From Azospirillum sp. B21 (lineage in GTDB: Bacteria; Pseudomonadota; Alphaproteobacteria; Azospirillales; Azospirillaceae), in the NCBI RefSeq assembly GCF_008364825.1, contig NZ_VTTO01000001.1, positions 440,837 to 504,836 on the forward strand: DNA of 64,000 nucleotides, given 5' to 3'. The notes beneath the pieces are model-generated. The model made no database searches and was not told where the DNA came from. It saw only the letters and a list, made by a program, of their open reading frames with translations. Both the position numbers and the translations under genes were made by a program. Below are positions 33,425 to 42,622 of this stretch, piece after piece (position 1 is the stretch's first letter; each line of letters starts with the position of its first letter).

Positions 33425-35476
33425 TCACAGCGGCGCCGTCGCCCCGGCGAGCCAGCGGCGGACCTCCTCGTCCAGCAGAGGAGACAGCGACTCGCGCACC
33501 CGCGCATGGTAGGCATCGATCCAGGCGGTCTCCGCATCGGACAGCAGCGCGCGCTCGATTGCCGAGCGGTCAATCGGCACCAGGGTCAGCGGCTCGAACT
33601 GCAGAATCGGGCGCTCCGCGCCGGCAAGCGCGCCCTGCGGCTCCACCGGCTGTACGACGATCAGGTTCTCGATGCGGATGCCGTAGGCGCCGGTCTTGTA
33701 ATAGCCTGGCTCGTTGGACAGGATCATGCCCGGCTGCAGGGCCACCGTGTTGCCGACCTTGGAAATGCGCTGCGGCCCCTCATGCACCGACAGGAAGCTG
33801 CCGACGCCGTGGCCGGTGCCGTGGTCGTAATCCAGCCCCGCCTGCCACAGCGGCAGACGCGCCAGCGCATCCAGCTGCGAACCGGTGGTGCCGCGCGGAA
33901 AGCGTGCGGTGGACAGCGCGATGTGGCCCTTCAGCACGCGGGTAAAGCGGTCGCGCATCTCCGCGGCCAGTGCCGGATCAAGCTCGCCGACCGCCAGCGT
34001 GCGGGTGACGTCGGTGGTGCCGTCCAGATACTGCGCGCCGCTGTCCAGCAGGAACAGGCTGCCCGGCTCCAGCCGGCGGTCGGTCTCCGGCGTCACGCGG
34101 TAATGGACGATGGCGCCGTTCGGACCGGCCCCGGCGATGGTGTCGAAGCTGACGCCACGGAACCGCTCACTCTCCCGCCGAAAGGCCAGCAGCCGCTCCA
34201 CCACCGCCAACTCGGTCAGCCCGCCCTTCGGCGCCTCTTCGGAGAACCAGTGCAGGAAACGGACGATGGCGGCGCCGTCGCGGGTGTGGGCGGCGCGGGT
34301 GCCGGCCAGTTCCGCCGGATTCTTGCAGGCCTTGGGCAAGGCGCAGGGATCGCCGTCGCGCTCCACCTTCGCACCCGCCAGATGCAGCCGGTCGACGATC
34401 CAGGCCGAGGTGCAGGTCGGGTCGGCCAGCACGCGGGCGGAGCCGCGGGCGACAGCGTCCAGCGCCGGCCCGAACTCCTCAACCGGCCGCACCCGCACCT
34501 GATTGCCCAAATGGGCGCGGGTCTGCGGTGCCAGCTTGCGCGGATCGAGGAACAGGTCCACCGACGCATCGGCCGACAGAATCGCGAAGGAAAGCGGCAG
34601 CGGCGTGCAGGGCACATCGGCACCGCGGATGTTCAGCAACCAGGCGATGCTGTCCGGCTGGGTCAGCACCGCGGCGGCGATCCCCGACTGCCCCAGCTCG
34701 TCGGCCAGCCGGGCCCGCTTGTCGGCGGAGCTTTCGCCGGCCAACGCCTCGTCCTGCGGCACCACGGGGGTGAGAGGGGCCGGCGGCTGGCCCTGCCACA
34801 CCGAATCGAGCGGATTGTCCTCGCAGGCGATCAGCAGGATGCCGGCGCGTTCCAGAGCGGCGCGGGTCTTCTCCACCCAGCCGATGGTGTGCAGCCAGGG
34901 ATCGAAGCCGAAACGCCCGCCTTCCGGCAATGCCGCGACGATCCAGTCGGTCAGCGGATCTTCGACGAGATGCTTGTATTCATACAGGTCGGACGCCACC
35001 TCGCTGCGGACCTGCAGGGTGTAGCGGCCGTCGACGAAGATCGCGGCGCGGTCGGATGTCACCACCGCGTTGCCGGCGGAACCGGTGAAGCCGGTCAGCC
35101 AGCCCAGCCGCTGGGCGCGCGGCGGCACATATTCGCCCTGATGCTCGTCGCCGCGCGGAACGATGAAGCCGTCGAGTTCCCGGCGCTTCAGCGCGGCGCG
35201 CAGATCGGCCAGCCGCTGCGCCGGACCGGGCCGCGCGGGCGGTACCTCCGCCGCCAGCACCGCCTTCAGCGCCTGGAGCTGTTCGGCCAAGGCCGGCGGC
35301 AGGGTCTCGCCCACCAGCACCAGCCACGCCGCCGGGTCCTCCCCCTCCGGCGCCGCCAGCACGCCGGCCAGCAGCGCGCGGACATCCGCGGGGGAGCGGC
35401 CGGTCCCGGCCTCGGTCAACAGGGTCGCAAGGGCGTCGTCGCCACGATAAGCGCCGGAGGGAGTCGCGCTGGACAC
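33425..35476 (-). CDS. M24B aminopeptidase P family metallopeptidase
   Basis: A 683-residue Xaa-Pro aminopeptidase of the long, three-domain type. Two creatinase-like N-terminal domains (GFIVPRGDEHQGEYVPP, then a second from about 320) precede the catalytic domain, which shows metal ligands in LLDSGAQYLDGTTDVTRT, the conserved His in DYDHGTGHGVGSFLSVHEGP and Glu in SNEPGYY. It releases N-terminal residues before proline. GTG at 35476 is chosen because GAGGAA precedes it; the frame stays open to 35542. It is monocistronic with a repeat element upstream. Confidence 0.9.
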   Translation of the reverse strand: MSSATPSGAYRGDDALATLLTEAGTGRSPADVRALLAGVLAAPEGEDPAAWLVLVGETLPPALAEQLQALKAVLAAEVPPARPGPAQRLADLRAALKRRELDGFIVPRGDEHQGEYVPPRAQRLGWLTGFTGSAGNAVVTSDRAAIFVDGRYTLQVRSEVASDLYEYKHLVEDPLTDWIVAALPEGGRFGFDPWLHTIGWVEKTRAALERAGILLIACEDNPLDSVWQGQPPAPLTPVVPQDEALAGESSADKRARLADELGQSGIAAAVLTQPDSIAWLLNIRGADVPCTPLPLSFAILSADASVDLFLDPRKLAPQTRAHLGNQVRVRPVEEFGPALDAVARGSARVLADPTCTSAWIVDRLHLAGAKVERDGDPCALPKACKNPAELAGTRAAHTRDGAAIVRFLHWFSEEAPKGGLTELAVVERLLAFRRESERFRGVSFDTIAGAGPNGAIVHYRVTPETDRRLEPGSLFLLDSGAQYLDGTTDVTRTLAVGELDPALAAEMRDRFTRVLKGHIALSTARFPRGTTGSQLDALARLPLWQAGLDYDHGTGHGVGSFLSVHEGPQRISKVGNTVALQPGMILSNEPGYYKTGAYGIRIENLIVVQPVEPQGALAGAERPILQFEPLTLVPIDRSAIERALLSDAETAWIDAYHARVRESLSPLLDEEVRRWLAGATAPL

Positions 35477-35599
35477 GGAACGTGTTCCTCGGAAGGGTGA
35501 AGCCTGTGGCCCCAGGCTAGGCACCCGGCCGGGCATGCGCAAGCGGCGGGGTGGCGGCTATGCCGGTTGGGATGGGGGGCAGGTTTGGAGATGCGGAGT

Positions 35600-35712
35600 T
35601 AGACCCCCACCTATCCTCCCCCGCTGGGCGGGGGAGGGACTGCCGCCACCTTCCGGCATCAGCACTTAATCCCCTCCCCTGCCCAGCGGGGGAGGGTTAG
35701 GGTGGGGGTCTA
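35600..35712. repeat. GC-rich inverted-repeat element, simple form
   Basis: TAGACCCCCACC and GGTGGGGGTCTA are perfect inverted ends at 35600 and 35712. The two inner palindromic arms match those at 16876-16986. The centre (CTGCCGCC...AGCACTT) is similar to the copies at 10122 and 20451. Confidence 0.88.
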
Positions 35713-35730
35713 CCTCACAAGAATTCGTCT

Positions 35731-36204
35731 CTAAACCGGCAACCCCGCATCGTCCGGCAGCCCCAGCCGCTCCAGCACGCGCTTGCGGGCCTCGCCGCGC
35801 TCGATGTCGGACACATGCAGCAGGCCGCCGATGCGGCGCAGCAGGCTGGCCTCCAGGTCGTTCAGCACGCCGTCGGCGTAGGCGACCTCCCACAGCATCT
35901 CGATGATCCAGACACGACGGCCGGGCGGGCAGCGGTTCATGATGATGCTGACATAGTGGTGGTAAGGCGACACGTCCTCGGTGTCGAACACGGCGGCGGA
36001 CAGCAGGTCCTGCGCCTCCTCCTCGTTCAGGTGGAAGTGGCGTTGCGCGACGGAGATGATGCGGTCGCGCTCCGCCTGGGTGATGGTGTCGTCGGTGCGC
36101 GCGGCCTCGACCATCAGGGCGGCGGCGGCGGCCTGCAGGGCGTCCTCGCCCGGCTCGGTGCCGTCGTCGTCGCCTGCGAACAAGGACCGGATGCGGTTCA
36201 GCAT
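35731..36204 (-). CDS. TerB-family (tellurite resistance TerB-like) protein
   Basis: A 157-residue helical protein of the TerB-like type. Acidic helices AALMVEAARTDDTITQAERDR and LWEVAYADGVLNDLEASLLRR are the paired metal-binding-like repeats of the family. In many bacteria it is a housekeeping protein of unknown role and is not tied to tellurite. The ATG at 36204 has GGGGAG six bases upstream. It follows prmA by 80 bases on the same strand. Confidence 0.82.
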   Translation of the reverse strand: MLNRIRSLFAGDDDGTEPGEDALQAAAAALMVEAARTDDTITQAERDRIISVAQRHFHLNEEEAQDLLSAAVFDTEDVSPYHHYVSIIMNRCPPGRRVWIIEMLWEVAYADGVLNDLEASLLRRIGGLLHVSDIERGEARKRVLERLGLPDDAGLPV

Positions 36205-36284
36205 GGTGGCTCCCCAGGTGAATGTCGGAACATCGTCCCTAGGGGAAGTCGCAACCCGGCCCTTTGGTTCCAACGGCCGCTGGA

Positions 36285-37175
36285 TTAACGCTTCACCACA
36301 AGAGTGGTCCATTCCCCGACCGGGATGCGCGCGACAAGCCGAAGGCCCTGGTTGCGGTGGGCCTGGATGACGTGGCGCTCCTGCCGGTTCAGCAGGCCGG
36401 CCAGCACCGCATAGCCACCTTTCTTCAGGTGGCGGCGCAGCTGCGGCGCCATGCGCGACAGCGGACGAGCCAGGATGTTGGCGGTGATCAGGGTGTATGG
36501 CTTGTGCCGGCCGACGATGCGGGTGTGGTAGCCGTCGCCGCCCTGGGCGCGGATCATGCCCTTCTGCCCGTTCAGCGCCGCGTTGATGCGGGTGACGCGC
36601 ACGGCCTCCGCATCGATGTCGACGGCGGTCACCGGCACGCGCCAGCGCTTGGCAACCGCCAGCGCCAGGATGCCGGAGCCGCAGCCCATGTCGAGCGCGC
36701 CGCGCCGGCCGCCGCGCGGCAGCTTCAGATGGCGCGACAGCCGGTCGAGCGCCTGCAGGCAGCCGTTGGTCGACCCATGCTCGCCCGTGCCGAAGGCGGT
36801 GGCGGCGTCCACCAGAAGCGGGATGCTGCCGGCCGGCACGATGCCCTCATGGTGGGAGCCGTGGACGAAGAAGCGGCCGGCGCGAATCGGCGGGAAGCCC
36901 TGGTAGCTGTGCGAAACCCAGTCGATGGGGGGCAGGTTTTCGATCGCCAGCCGCGGCTCATCGATCCCCAGCGCCTTGGCCAGCACGGCGACGCGCGACT
37001 GCAGCCGCGCCTCGTCCGGGGCGCCGTACAGCGTCGCCTCGACCAGCCAGTTGCCGCCCTCCTCCAGTTCGAAGGTCGACACCGCATCGGCATGGTCGCC
37101 CACCGCCTCGGCGAAAGCGGGCGCATGGGCTTCGGGGACGACCAGCGCGATGCGCCAGAGCGGGGTTTGCGACAT
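36285..37175 (-). CDS. prmA: ribosomal protein L11 methyltransferase
   Basis: A 296-residue SAM-dependent enzyme that methylates lysines and the N-terminus of L11. The hallmark segment is AATAFGTGEHGSTNGCLQAL, followed by the SAM-binding ALDMGCGSGILALAVAK and the catalytic-site motif TANILARPL. The N-terminal part is a small substrate-recognition domain. Length is normal. It lies between an unknown gene upstream and the TerB-like gene downstream. Confidence 0.95.
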   Translation of the reverse strand: MSQTPLWRIALVVPEAHAPAFAEAVGDHADAVSTFELEEGGNWLVEATLYGAPDEARLQSRVAVLAKALGIDEPRLAIENLPPIDWVSHSYQGFPPIRAGRFFVHGSHHEGIVPAGSIPLLVDAATAFGTGEHGSTNGCLQALDRLSRHLKLPRGGRRGALDMGCGSGILALAVAKRWRVPVTAVDIDAEAVRVTRINAALNGQKGMIRAQGGDGYHTRIVGRHKPYTLITANILARPLSRMAPQLRRHLKKGGYAVLAGLLNRQERHVIQAHRNQGLRLVARIPVGEWTTLVVKR

Positions 37176-37280
37176 GACAGGGGCTTTCCGACGACGACGC
37201 GAGAAGAAGCGGCGTTTTTAGCATCAAGCCGGAAAGAGACCAAGGATTCCAGATAATGGGGAACCCTTATCCGTGCGCTT

Positions 37281-38477
37281 CTACCGCCCCGACAGCCGGT
37301 CGGCGATGTCGTGCATGCCCTGGGCGCGCAGGACCGACTGACGGTGGCGCACCAGGCGGCGCTCCAACGCCTTCTCCATCGCCGCCCCGCCGAGCAGCGC
37401 GCCGTCCGCCCCCTTCAGCCGGTCGGCAAGGTCGCGGGTCAGCACCCCTTCCGCCTTCGCGTCGCGCCGGTCGAGCGGCTGGTCGCCGACAACACTCTGG
37501 CGCAGCCGCTCCAGCAGGACGGCCCGGCTCTGCGGCGCGCGGCCCTGCAGGGCGAGGCGGCAGACCTGGCGCAGCGACGCGGCCATGGGCGCCAGCGCCG
37601 GGTCGGGATCGCGGTCGAACAGCGCGTCGGCCAGCGCGCAGAGCCCGGCATGCAGGCTGGGCTGCGCACCCAGCAGGTCCTTCATCGTGTCGGCGGAGCC
37701 CATGATGTCGGCGATCACCGCGTCCAGCAGGTCAAGATGCCGCGGCCACACATCGTCGTCGATCATCGCCAGCAGCAGTTCCAGCTTGCCGGCCAGCGGT
37801 CCGCCGCCTTCCAGCTGCTGGCATAGCAGGATCAGGAACAGCGTATCATGCCCCGCCTCCCCCACCGACTCCTCGATCCTGTTGCTGGTGCCGGGCAGGT
37901 CGGCGGCATCGAAGCGCGGCAGCCGGCGCCGTTCGGCCAGCGCATCGCGGGCGGTGGCGACGACCGCCTCCACCATCTGCCGCAGTTCGCGGGCGCGGGC
38001 GGCATGCGACACGCCGTGGAGATCGGCATGGTGGCGGGCCACCGCATGGATGGCGGCACCCAGCAGCGCGCCCTGCTCCTCCAGGCGGCGGAACAGTGGC
38101 CAGGAATGCAGCAGTTCGGTCGGGGTGATGCGCTGGGCGTCCAGATAGGGGCGCAGCAGCCTGCCGATGACCACCCGGCTTTCGAAACCGCGCAAATCGT
38201 CCGGCTTGCGGCAGAGCGGCGCCCCTTCCGCCGTGCCGCCCAGGGTCAGGCCCTTGCGCGCGGCCTGGGGCGCGGTCTTGTGCAGGATCACCGTTTCCAG
38301 AGACAGGCCGGCGATGGTGCGGAACTTCACCACCTTCGCCTCCTCCACCCCGGAGGCGGCCAGCTGGGAGCGGGCGGCCGACAAGGCGGCCTCCTGATCG
38401 GTATAGGCGCCTTCGATGAGCCAGCGTCCCTCGCGGCGGCTCTGCACCTCGTAACTGACGCTGCCCGTTCCGAACAC
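37281..38477 (-). CDS. hypothetical protein, 398 residues
   Basis: Not recognised. The first 65 residues (VSYEVQSRREGRWLIEGAYT, then AARSQLAASG) look like a small alpha/beta domain; the rest is Leu/Ala/Arg-rich helical sequence, with no signal peptide or membrane helix. The frame and length are well supported by GC-rich codon use, and GTG at 38477 has GGAGG eight bases upstream. It lies between the PcrA-type helicase gene and prmA on the same strand, 105 and 118 bases away. No catalytic motif can be pointed out. Confidence 0.7.
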   Translation of the reverse strand: MFGTGSVSYEVQSRREGRWLIEGAYTDQEAALSAARSQLAASGVEEAKVVKFRTIAGLSLETVILHKTAPQAARKGLTLGGTAEGAPLCRKPDDLRGFESRVVIGRLLRPYLDAQRITPTELLHSWPLFRRLEEQGALLGAAIHAVARHHADLHGVSHAARARELRQMVEAVVATARDALAERRRLPRFDAADLPGTSNRIEESVGEAGHDTLFLILLCQQLEGGGPLAGKLELLLAMIDDDVWPRHLDLLDAVIADIMGSADTMKDLLGAQPSLHAGLCALADALFDRDPDPALAPMAASLRQVCRLALQGRAPQSRAVLLERLRQSVVGDQPLDRRDAKAEGVLTRDLADRLKGADGALLGGAAMEKALERRLVRHRQSVLRAQGMHDIADRLSGR

Positions 38478-38595
38478 GGCGGAAGACCTCCGGCTCCGTT
38501 GCAATGCTGCAATACTGGCCGGCGGCGGAGGCCGCGGCTGTGACGGCCGTCACAGTGCGGCAAACCGTCAACCGCCTTCTTTCTGCCCGCCCCCC

Positions 38596-41500
38596 TCAGC
38601 TCGCCTTGTCGGCAGGCACGACGAAGCTGTCCATCACCTTCTTGGCACCGGAATGGTCGAAATCGATCTCCAGCTTGTCCTCCGACACGGCGACGACGGT
38701 GCCGTAACCGAATTTTTGATGGAAGACGCGCGCGCCCTTGGCGAAGGGCGCATCGGGTCGCGGCCGCGGCGCCACGGCATAGGCGCCCTGGTCCAGCGTG
38801 ATCGTCTTGGGCGCCGGCGCCTGCCGGGTGGAGCCGCGGAACTGGAAGCCCCCGGCGCTCCCGCCATAGCCACCCGCCCCGCCGCCGAAGCCTCCGCCGA
38901 AGCTGCCGCGCCCGCCGCTGCCGGCGAACAGGCCGTTGGCGGCCTCTGTCTCGACATTGTCCTGCGGGATTTCCTCGACGAAGCGGGACGGCACGGCGCT
39001 GACCCAGTTGCCATAGAGCCTACGGTTGGCGGCATGGCTGACATAGGCGCGGCGGCGCGCGCGGGTCAGGCCGACATAGGCCAGCCGCCGCTCCTCCTCC
39101 AGCCCGGCGATGCCGGTCTCGTCCAGCGCGCGCTGGTTGGGGAACACGCCCTCCTCCCAGCCCGGCAGGAAGACATGGTCGAACTCCAGCCCCTTGGCCC
39201 CGTGCAGCGTCATCACCGTGACCTGCTCGATCCCGGCGGCCTCGGCATTCTCCATCACCAGCGCGACATGTTCCAGGAAGCCCGGCAGGTTCTCGAACTC
39301 CGCCATGGCGGTGATCAGTTCCTTCAGGTTCTCCAGCCGGCCGGGGGCCTCGGGCGTCTTGTCCTCCTGCCACATGCGGGTATAGCCGGACTCGTCCAGG
39401 ATGGTGCGGGCAAGTTCGGTGTGCGGCACCGTCGCCATCAGTGTCCGCCAGCGGAAGAAATCCTGCAGAAGCCCGCGCAGGGTGGCGCGCAGCTTCGGCT
39501 TCAGCTCGTCCGTCTCGGTCAGCGCCCAGCCGGCCTCGGTCAGCGAGATGCCTTGCGCCCGCGCCGCGGTGTAGAGGGTCTGCATCGCCGCCGGGCCGAC
39601 GCCGCGCTTGGGCAGGTTGACGATGCGTTCGAAGGCGAGATCGTCGTCGCCGGAATTGACCACGCGGAAATAGGCCATCGCGTCGCGGATTTCCTGCCGC
39701 TCGTAGAAACGCGGCCCGCCCAGCACCTTGTAAGGCAGGCCGAGCGTGATGAAGCGTTCTTCGAACTCGCGGGTCTGGAAGCCGGCGCGGACCAGCACTG
39801 CGATCTGCGCCAGGGACGTGCCCTTGCGCTGCAGCGCCTCGATCTCCTCGCCGACCCAGCGCGCCTCCTCCTCGCCGTCCCACACCGCCTTGACCTTGAC
39901 CGGCTCGCCACCGTCGGCTTCGGTCCACAGCGTCTTGCCCAGCCTGCCCTGGTTGTTGGCGATCAGGCCGGATGCCGCCGCCAGGATGTGGCCGGTGGAA
40001 CGGTAGTTCTGTTCCAGCTTGATGATGGTCGCGCCGGGGAAGTCGGTCTCGAAGCGCAGGATGTTGCCGATCTCCGCACCGCGCCAGGCGTAGATCGAGT
40101 TGTGGGTGAAGATGCCGTCGGCGGAGAAGTTGTGCGTCGACTCGATATCCAGATCGTGGACCGTCCCTTCGTGGAACTGCCGCTCCACCGAGGCGACGAT
40201 ATCGTAGCTGCCATCCTCCGCGAACATCGCCATGCCCGGAAGCACCGAAGCGGCCGGCGTGAACGGAAGGGAGTTCGCTTCCGTCACATCGCCCTGGTTG
40301 GTCCCCAGCCGCGCCACGCGGATCAGGTTCGCCGAACCGAATGCGCTGCGGATCCGCTCCGCCTCGCCCATCAACTGACCGTAATCCTTGTTTGCCGTTT
40401 CCACGCGCCAGCTGTCGGAGCCCGCCTTCGCACCGCGCACGCTGAAGCCGAGTTCCTTCAGCGCAATGCTCCCCGGTTCGTCATTGCCGACGATGGAAAT
40501 CCGGTGCATCGGCGTCGCACCGCGCCGGTCGCCGCAGAGCGTCACCACGACATTGCGCCGGCTGGCATTGCGCGAGCGCGGGCGGTGGTGCGGATGATCC
40601 GCCGGCAGACCGCGGTCGGCCAGAAGGCGCGCGGCGCTCGCATCGGTGTCGAAGGACGCAAAGACCTTCGACAGATAGCCGGCATCCTGAACCAGCCCGT
40701 TCTCCGACCTGCCCTTGCGCGGGACGAACGGCAGGGTCGGAATCCGATACCGCAACGAGGTTATGTATTCGTCGGCCCGCGCATCGTTCTCGCTGGCATG
40801 CGTCGCGACGATCCACAGCGCATCGGCCCGCTCCTGGAGCAGGCGCTGCATGAACCCGACCATCGGCTTGACCTGTCCGGCGGTATAGACCTGCGACGTC
40901 CCGAGCCGCCAGCCGATCCCCTCCTTGTGCATCAGGTAGGTGAAATAGGTCTGAGGCGTCAGCCCCAGCCGATAGCCGGCGAAATGGACGTGCTCCGGCG
41001 TGCTGACGATGCGGCGCCCGGCGCTGGTGCGGATGACCACCACCTCGCCGCGATACTCCTTGGCATGGGTCCGCGCGACCAGGGCCGGCCGGAGGTCGCC
41101 ACTGCCGTAGTTCGACAGGACGGCATCACCGGCCCGGATCTCTTCGACGGGCCGCCGGCTGCCATCGGCCATGGTGACCGGCGTGCCCGCGATCAGGCAC
41201 TGGTCCTCGTCACCGACGCAGCAAATATTCTTGTGGGCCTGGGACAGTATCCTCAGCCACAGATACTGCGCGACGTTGGTGTCCTGATACTCGTCCACCA
41301 GAAGATATTTGAACTTTCGGTGATACTCCGCCAGAACGTCGGGATGGTTCTGGAAGATGGCGAGGTTGTGCAGCAGCAGGTCGCCGAAGTCGCAGGCGTT
41401 GAGCGTGCGCAGGCGCTCCTGATAGGCACGGTAGATCGCCACCACGCGGCCGCCGGCCACATCGCCGCCGTCGGCGTCGGCGAGACGGTCGGGGGTCAGG

Positions 41501-42039
41501 CCGCGGTCCTTCCAGCGTTCGATGGCGCCAAGAACCTGCCGGGGCGGCCATTTCTTGGAATCGATGTTCTCGGCCGCCAGAAGCTGCTTGATCAGCCGCA
41601 CCTGATCGTCGGTATCGAGGATGGTGAAGTTCGACTTCAGCCCGACCAGTTCGGCATGGCGGCGCAGAATGCGCGCGGCCAGCGCATGGAAGGTGCCGAG
41701 CCACCAGCCTTCCGGCTCGATCCCCACCAGATGGGCGACACGCTCGCGCATCTCGCGGGCGGCCTTGTTGGTGAAGGTGACAGCCAGGATCTGGAAAGCG
41801 GCGGCGCGGCGCGTCATCAGCAGATGGGCCAGCCGGGTGGTCAGCACCCGCGTCTTGCCGGTGCCGGCGCCCGCCAGGACCAGCACCGGCCCGTCCAGCG
41901 CCTCCACCGCCGCCCGCTGGGTCGGGTTCAGCCCGTCCAGATAGGCGAAGCGCTGCGCCGCGCTTGGAAAGCCCGTGGCCGAAGCGGCGGCGGGGGGAGC
42001 GGCATGGCTCAACGGATCGTCGTCGTACGCGTCTGACAT
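38596..42039 (-). CDS. UvrD/PcrA-type DNA helicase with intein
   Basis: A 1147-residue reading frame coding for a superfamily 1A helicase of about 780 residues plus an intein. Walker A is GAGTGKT (57-63), Walker B is LLVDEYQDTN (about 246-255). Motif III is split: VGDEDQ ends at 280 and SIYAWRGA begins at 648. Further helicase motifs follow: EQNYRS, VMTLHGAKGLEFDHVFLPG and RLAYVGLTRARR. A Gly-rich linker and a Tudor-like PcrA C-terminus (ARVFHQKFGYGTVVAVSEDK) close the protein. It works in nucleotide-excision repair and removal of RecA or stalled polymerase. Function requires splicing, because motif III is interrupted. Confidence 0.93.
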   Translation of the reverse strand: MSDAYDDDPLSHAAPPAAASATGFPSAAQRFAYLDGLNPTQRAAVEALDGPVLVLAGAGTGKTRVLTTRLAHLLMTRRAAAFQILAVTFTNKAAREMRERVAHLVGIEPEGWWLGTFHALAARILRRHAELVGLKSNFTILDTDDQVRLIKQLLAAENIDSKKWPPRQVLGAIERWKDRGLTPDRLADADGGDVAGGRVVAIYRAYQERLRTLNACDFGDLLLHNLAIFQNHPDVLAEYHRKFKYLLVDEYQDTNVAQYLWLRILSQAHKNICCVGDEDQCLIAGTPVTMADGSRRPVEEIRAGDAVLSNYGSGDLRPALVARTHAKEYRGEVVVIRTSAGRRIVSTPEHVHFAGYRLGLTPQTYFTYLMHKEGIGWRLGTSQVYTAGQVKPMVGFMQRLLQERADALWIVATHASENDARADEYITSLRYRIPTLPFVPRKGRSENGLVQDAGYLSKVFASFDTDASAARLLADRGLPADHPHHRPRSRNASRRNVVVTLCGDRRGATPMHRISIVGNDEPGSIALKELGFSVRGAKAGSDSWRVETANKDYGQLMGEAERIRSAFGSANLIRVARLGTNQGDVTEANSLPFTPAASVLPGMAMFAEDGSYDIVASVERQFHEGTVHDLDIESTHNFSADGIFTHNSIYAWRGAEIGNILRFETDFPGATIIKLEQNYRSTGHILAAASGLIANNQGRLGKTLWTEADGGEPVKVKAVWDGEEEARWVGEEIEALQRKGTSLAQIAVLVRAGFQTREFEERFITLGLPYKVLGGPRFYERQEIRDAMAYFRVVNSGDDDLAFERIVNLPKRGVGPAAMQTLYTAARAQGISLTEAGWALTETDELKPKLRATLRGLLQDFFRWRTLMATVPHTELARTILDESGYTRMWQEDKTPEAPGRLENLKELITAMAEFENLPGFLEHVALVMENAEAAGIEQVTVMTLHGAKGLEFDHVFLPGWEEGVFPNQRALDETGIAGLEEERRLAYVGLTRARRRAYVSHAANRRLYGNWVSAVPSRFVEEIPQDNVETEAANGLFAGSGGRGSFGGGFGGGAGGYGGSAGGFQFRGSTRQAPAPKTITLDQGAYAVAPRPRPDAPFAKGARVFHQKFGYGTVVAVSEDKLEIDFDHSGAKKVMDSFVVPADKAS
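40099..41199 (-). other. intein inside the PcrA-type helicase (residues 281-647)
   Basis: A 367-residue protein-splicing element. It starts with Cys (CLIAGTPVTMADGSRRPVEE, block A); block B is RRIVSTPEHVHF with the T-x-x-H pair at intein positions 67 and 70; block F is VHDLDIESTHNF; and it ends with HN followed by Ser of the host protein, the standard chemistry for Cys1/Ser+1 inteins. The middle 200 residues (YLMHKEGIGWRLG to about ANLIRVARLG) resemble the homing-endonuclease region of helicase inteins, although no clear LAGLIDADG motif was seen, so it may be inactive. Confidence 0.92.
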
Positions 42040-42490
42040 GGGCGGCCCGGCTTGGGGAAAAGAAGAAAAATCGGCTCAAGCATGGGAATGCTGTCTTGCG
42101 GTTGGAACGTATATAGCACAGAGCGCCCCGGCACGAACCCTGCGACAGACCGCGTCTCCCATTCGGGATTGCGCGGTTGCGCGACCGAACCTAGGCCGAA
42201 GGGCGGGCGTTCAGGACATAGGACTCCAACCATCGGGCAGGGGCGCAATCCTCGCGCGGCCTATGCCGGCCGGGGTCGAAGTCCCACCATATTGCAACTG
42301 AGAAACATGACCAAGTCAGAGGCCCGTGGTTAACGATTTCCCCTTTTCTGTCACAGGCCGTTATTCCGCCCGACCATCAAAGTTCGAATTATGTCCGCAT
42401 CTTGTCTTATCCGGTCTTACGGCATATGCCCATTGCTCGACGCGAAATTTACCTAAGCGAAATTTTGCGCCGCGCAAATCGGGGGTATCT
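42040..42490. other. intergenic region between the helicase and luxR-type genes
   Basis: No supported protein gene or tRNA in this divergent gap. The right half is AT-richer and contains a perfect GGCATATGCC palindrome (42421-42430) and a direct repeat of GCGAAATTT described separately. Promoters for both neighbours must lie here. Confidence 0.5.
42442..42465. promoter_or_regulatory. direct repeat, possible regulator site
   Basis: GCGAAATTT occurs at 42442-42450 and 42457-42465, with start points 15 bases apart, about 160 bases upstream of the NarL-type gene. The unit matches no consensus known to me. Confidence 0.35.
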
Positions 42491-42592
42491 ATGGATCACA
42501 ACGAGGCACCCCACACCCTGAGGGGGGAGCGGGCCGGACGCGAGAGCGAGCGGTCGGGGATGCCTCGGAAGCGCCAATCGGCGCCACTTTGA
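42491..42592 (+). CDS. possible 33-residue leader peptide
   Basis: ATG 42491 has a GGGGG run at good distance and opens a 33-residue, Arg/Glu-rich frame that stops 30 bases before the NarL-type regulator. It may be a translated leader or chance; no family is recognised. Confidence 0.25.
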   Translation: MDHNEAPHTLRGERAGRESERSGMPRKRQSAPL

Positions 42593-42622
42593 TCGGAACG
42601 GAACAAAAGGCGGGCTGAGACC

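Noticed and set aside
38653..42036. An 1127-residue open frame antisense to the helicase gene
   Set aside because: Long antisense frames are expected at this GC content; it has no domain and the other strand carries helicase and intein motifs.
42240..42305. tRNA-like GGGGTCGAAGTCCC sequence
   Set aside because: The T-arm does not match GTTCRANNC and no acceptor or anticodon arm can be formed around it.
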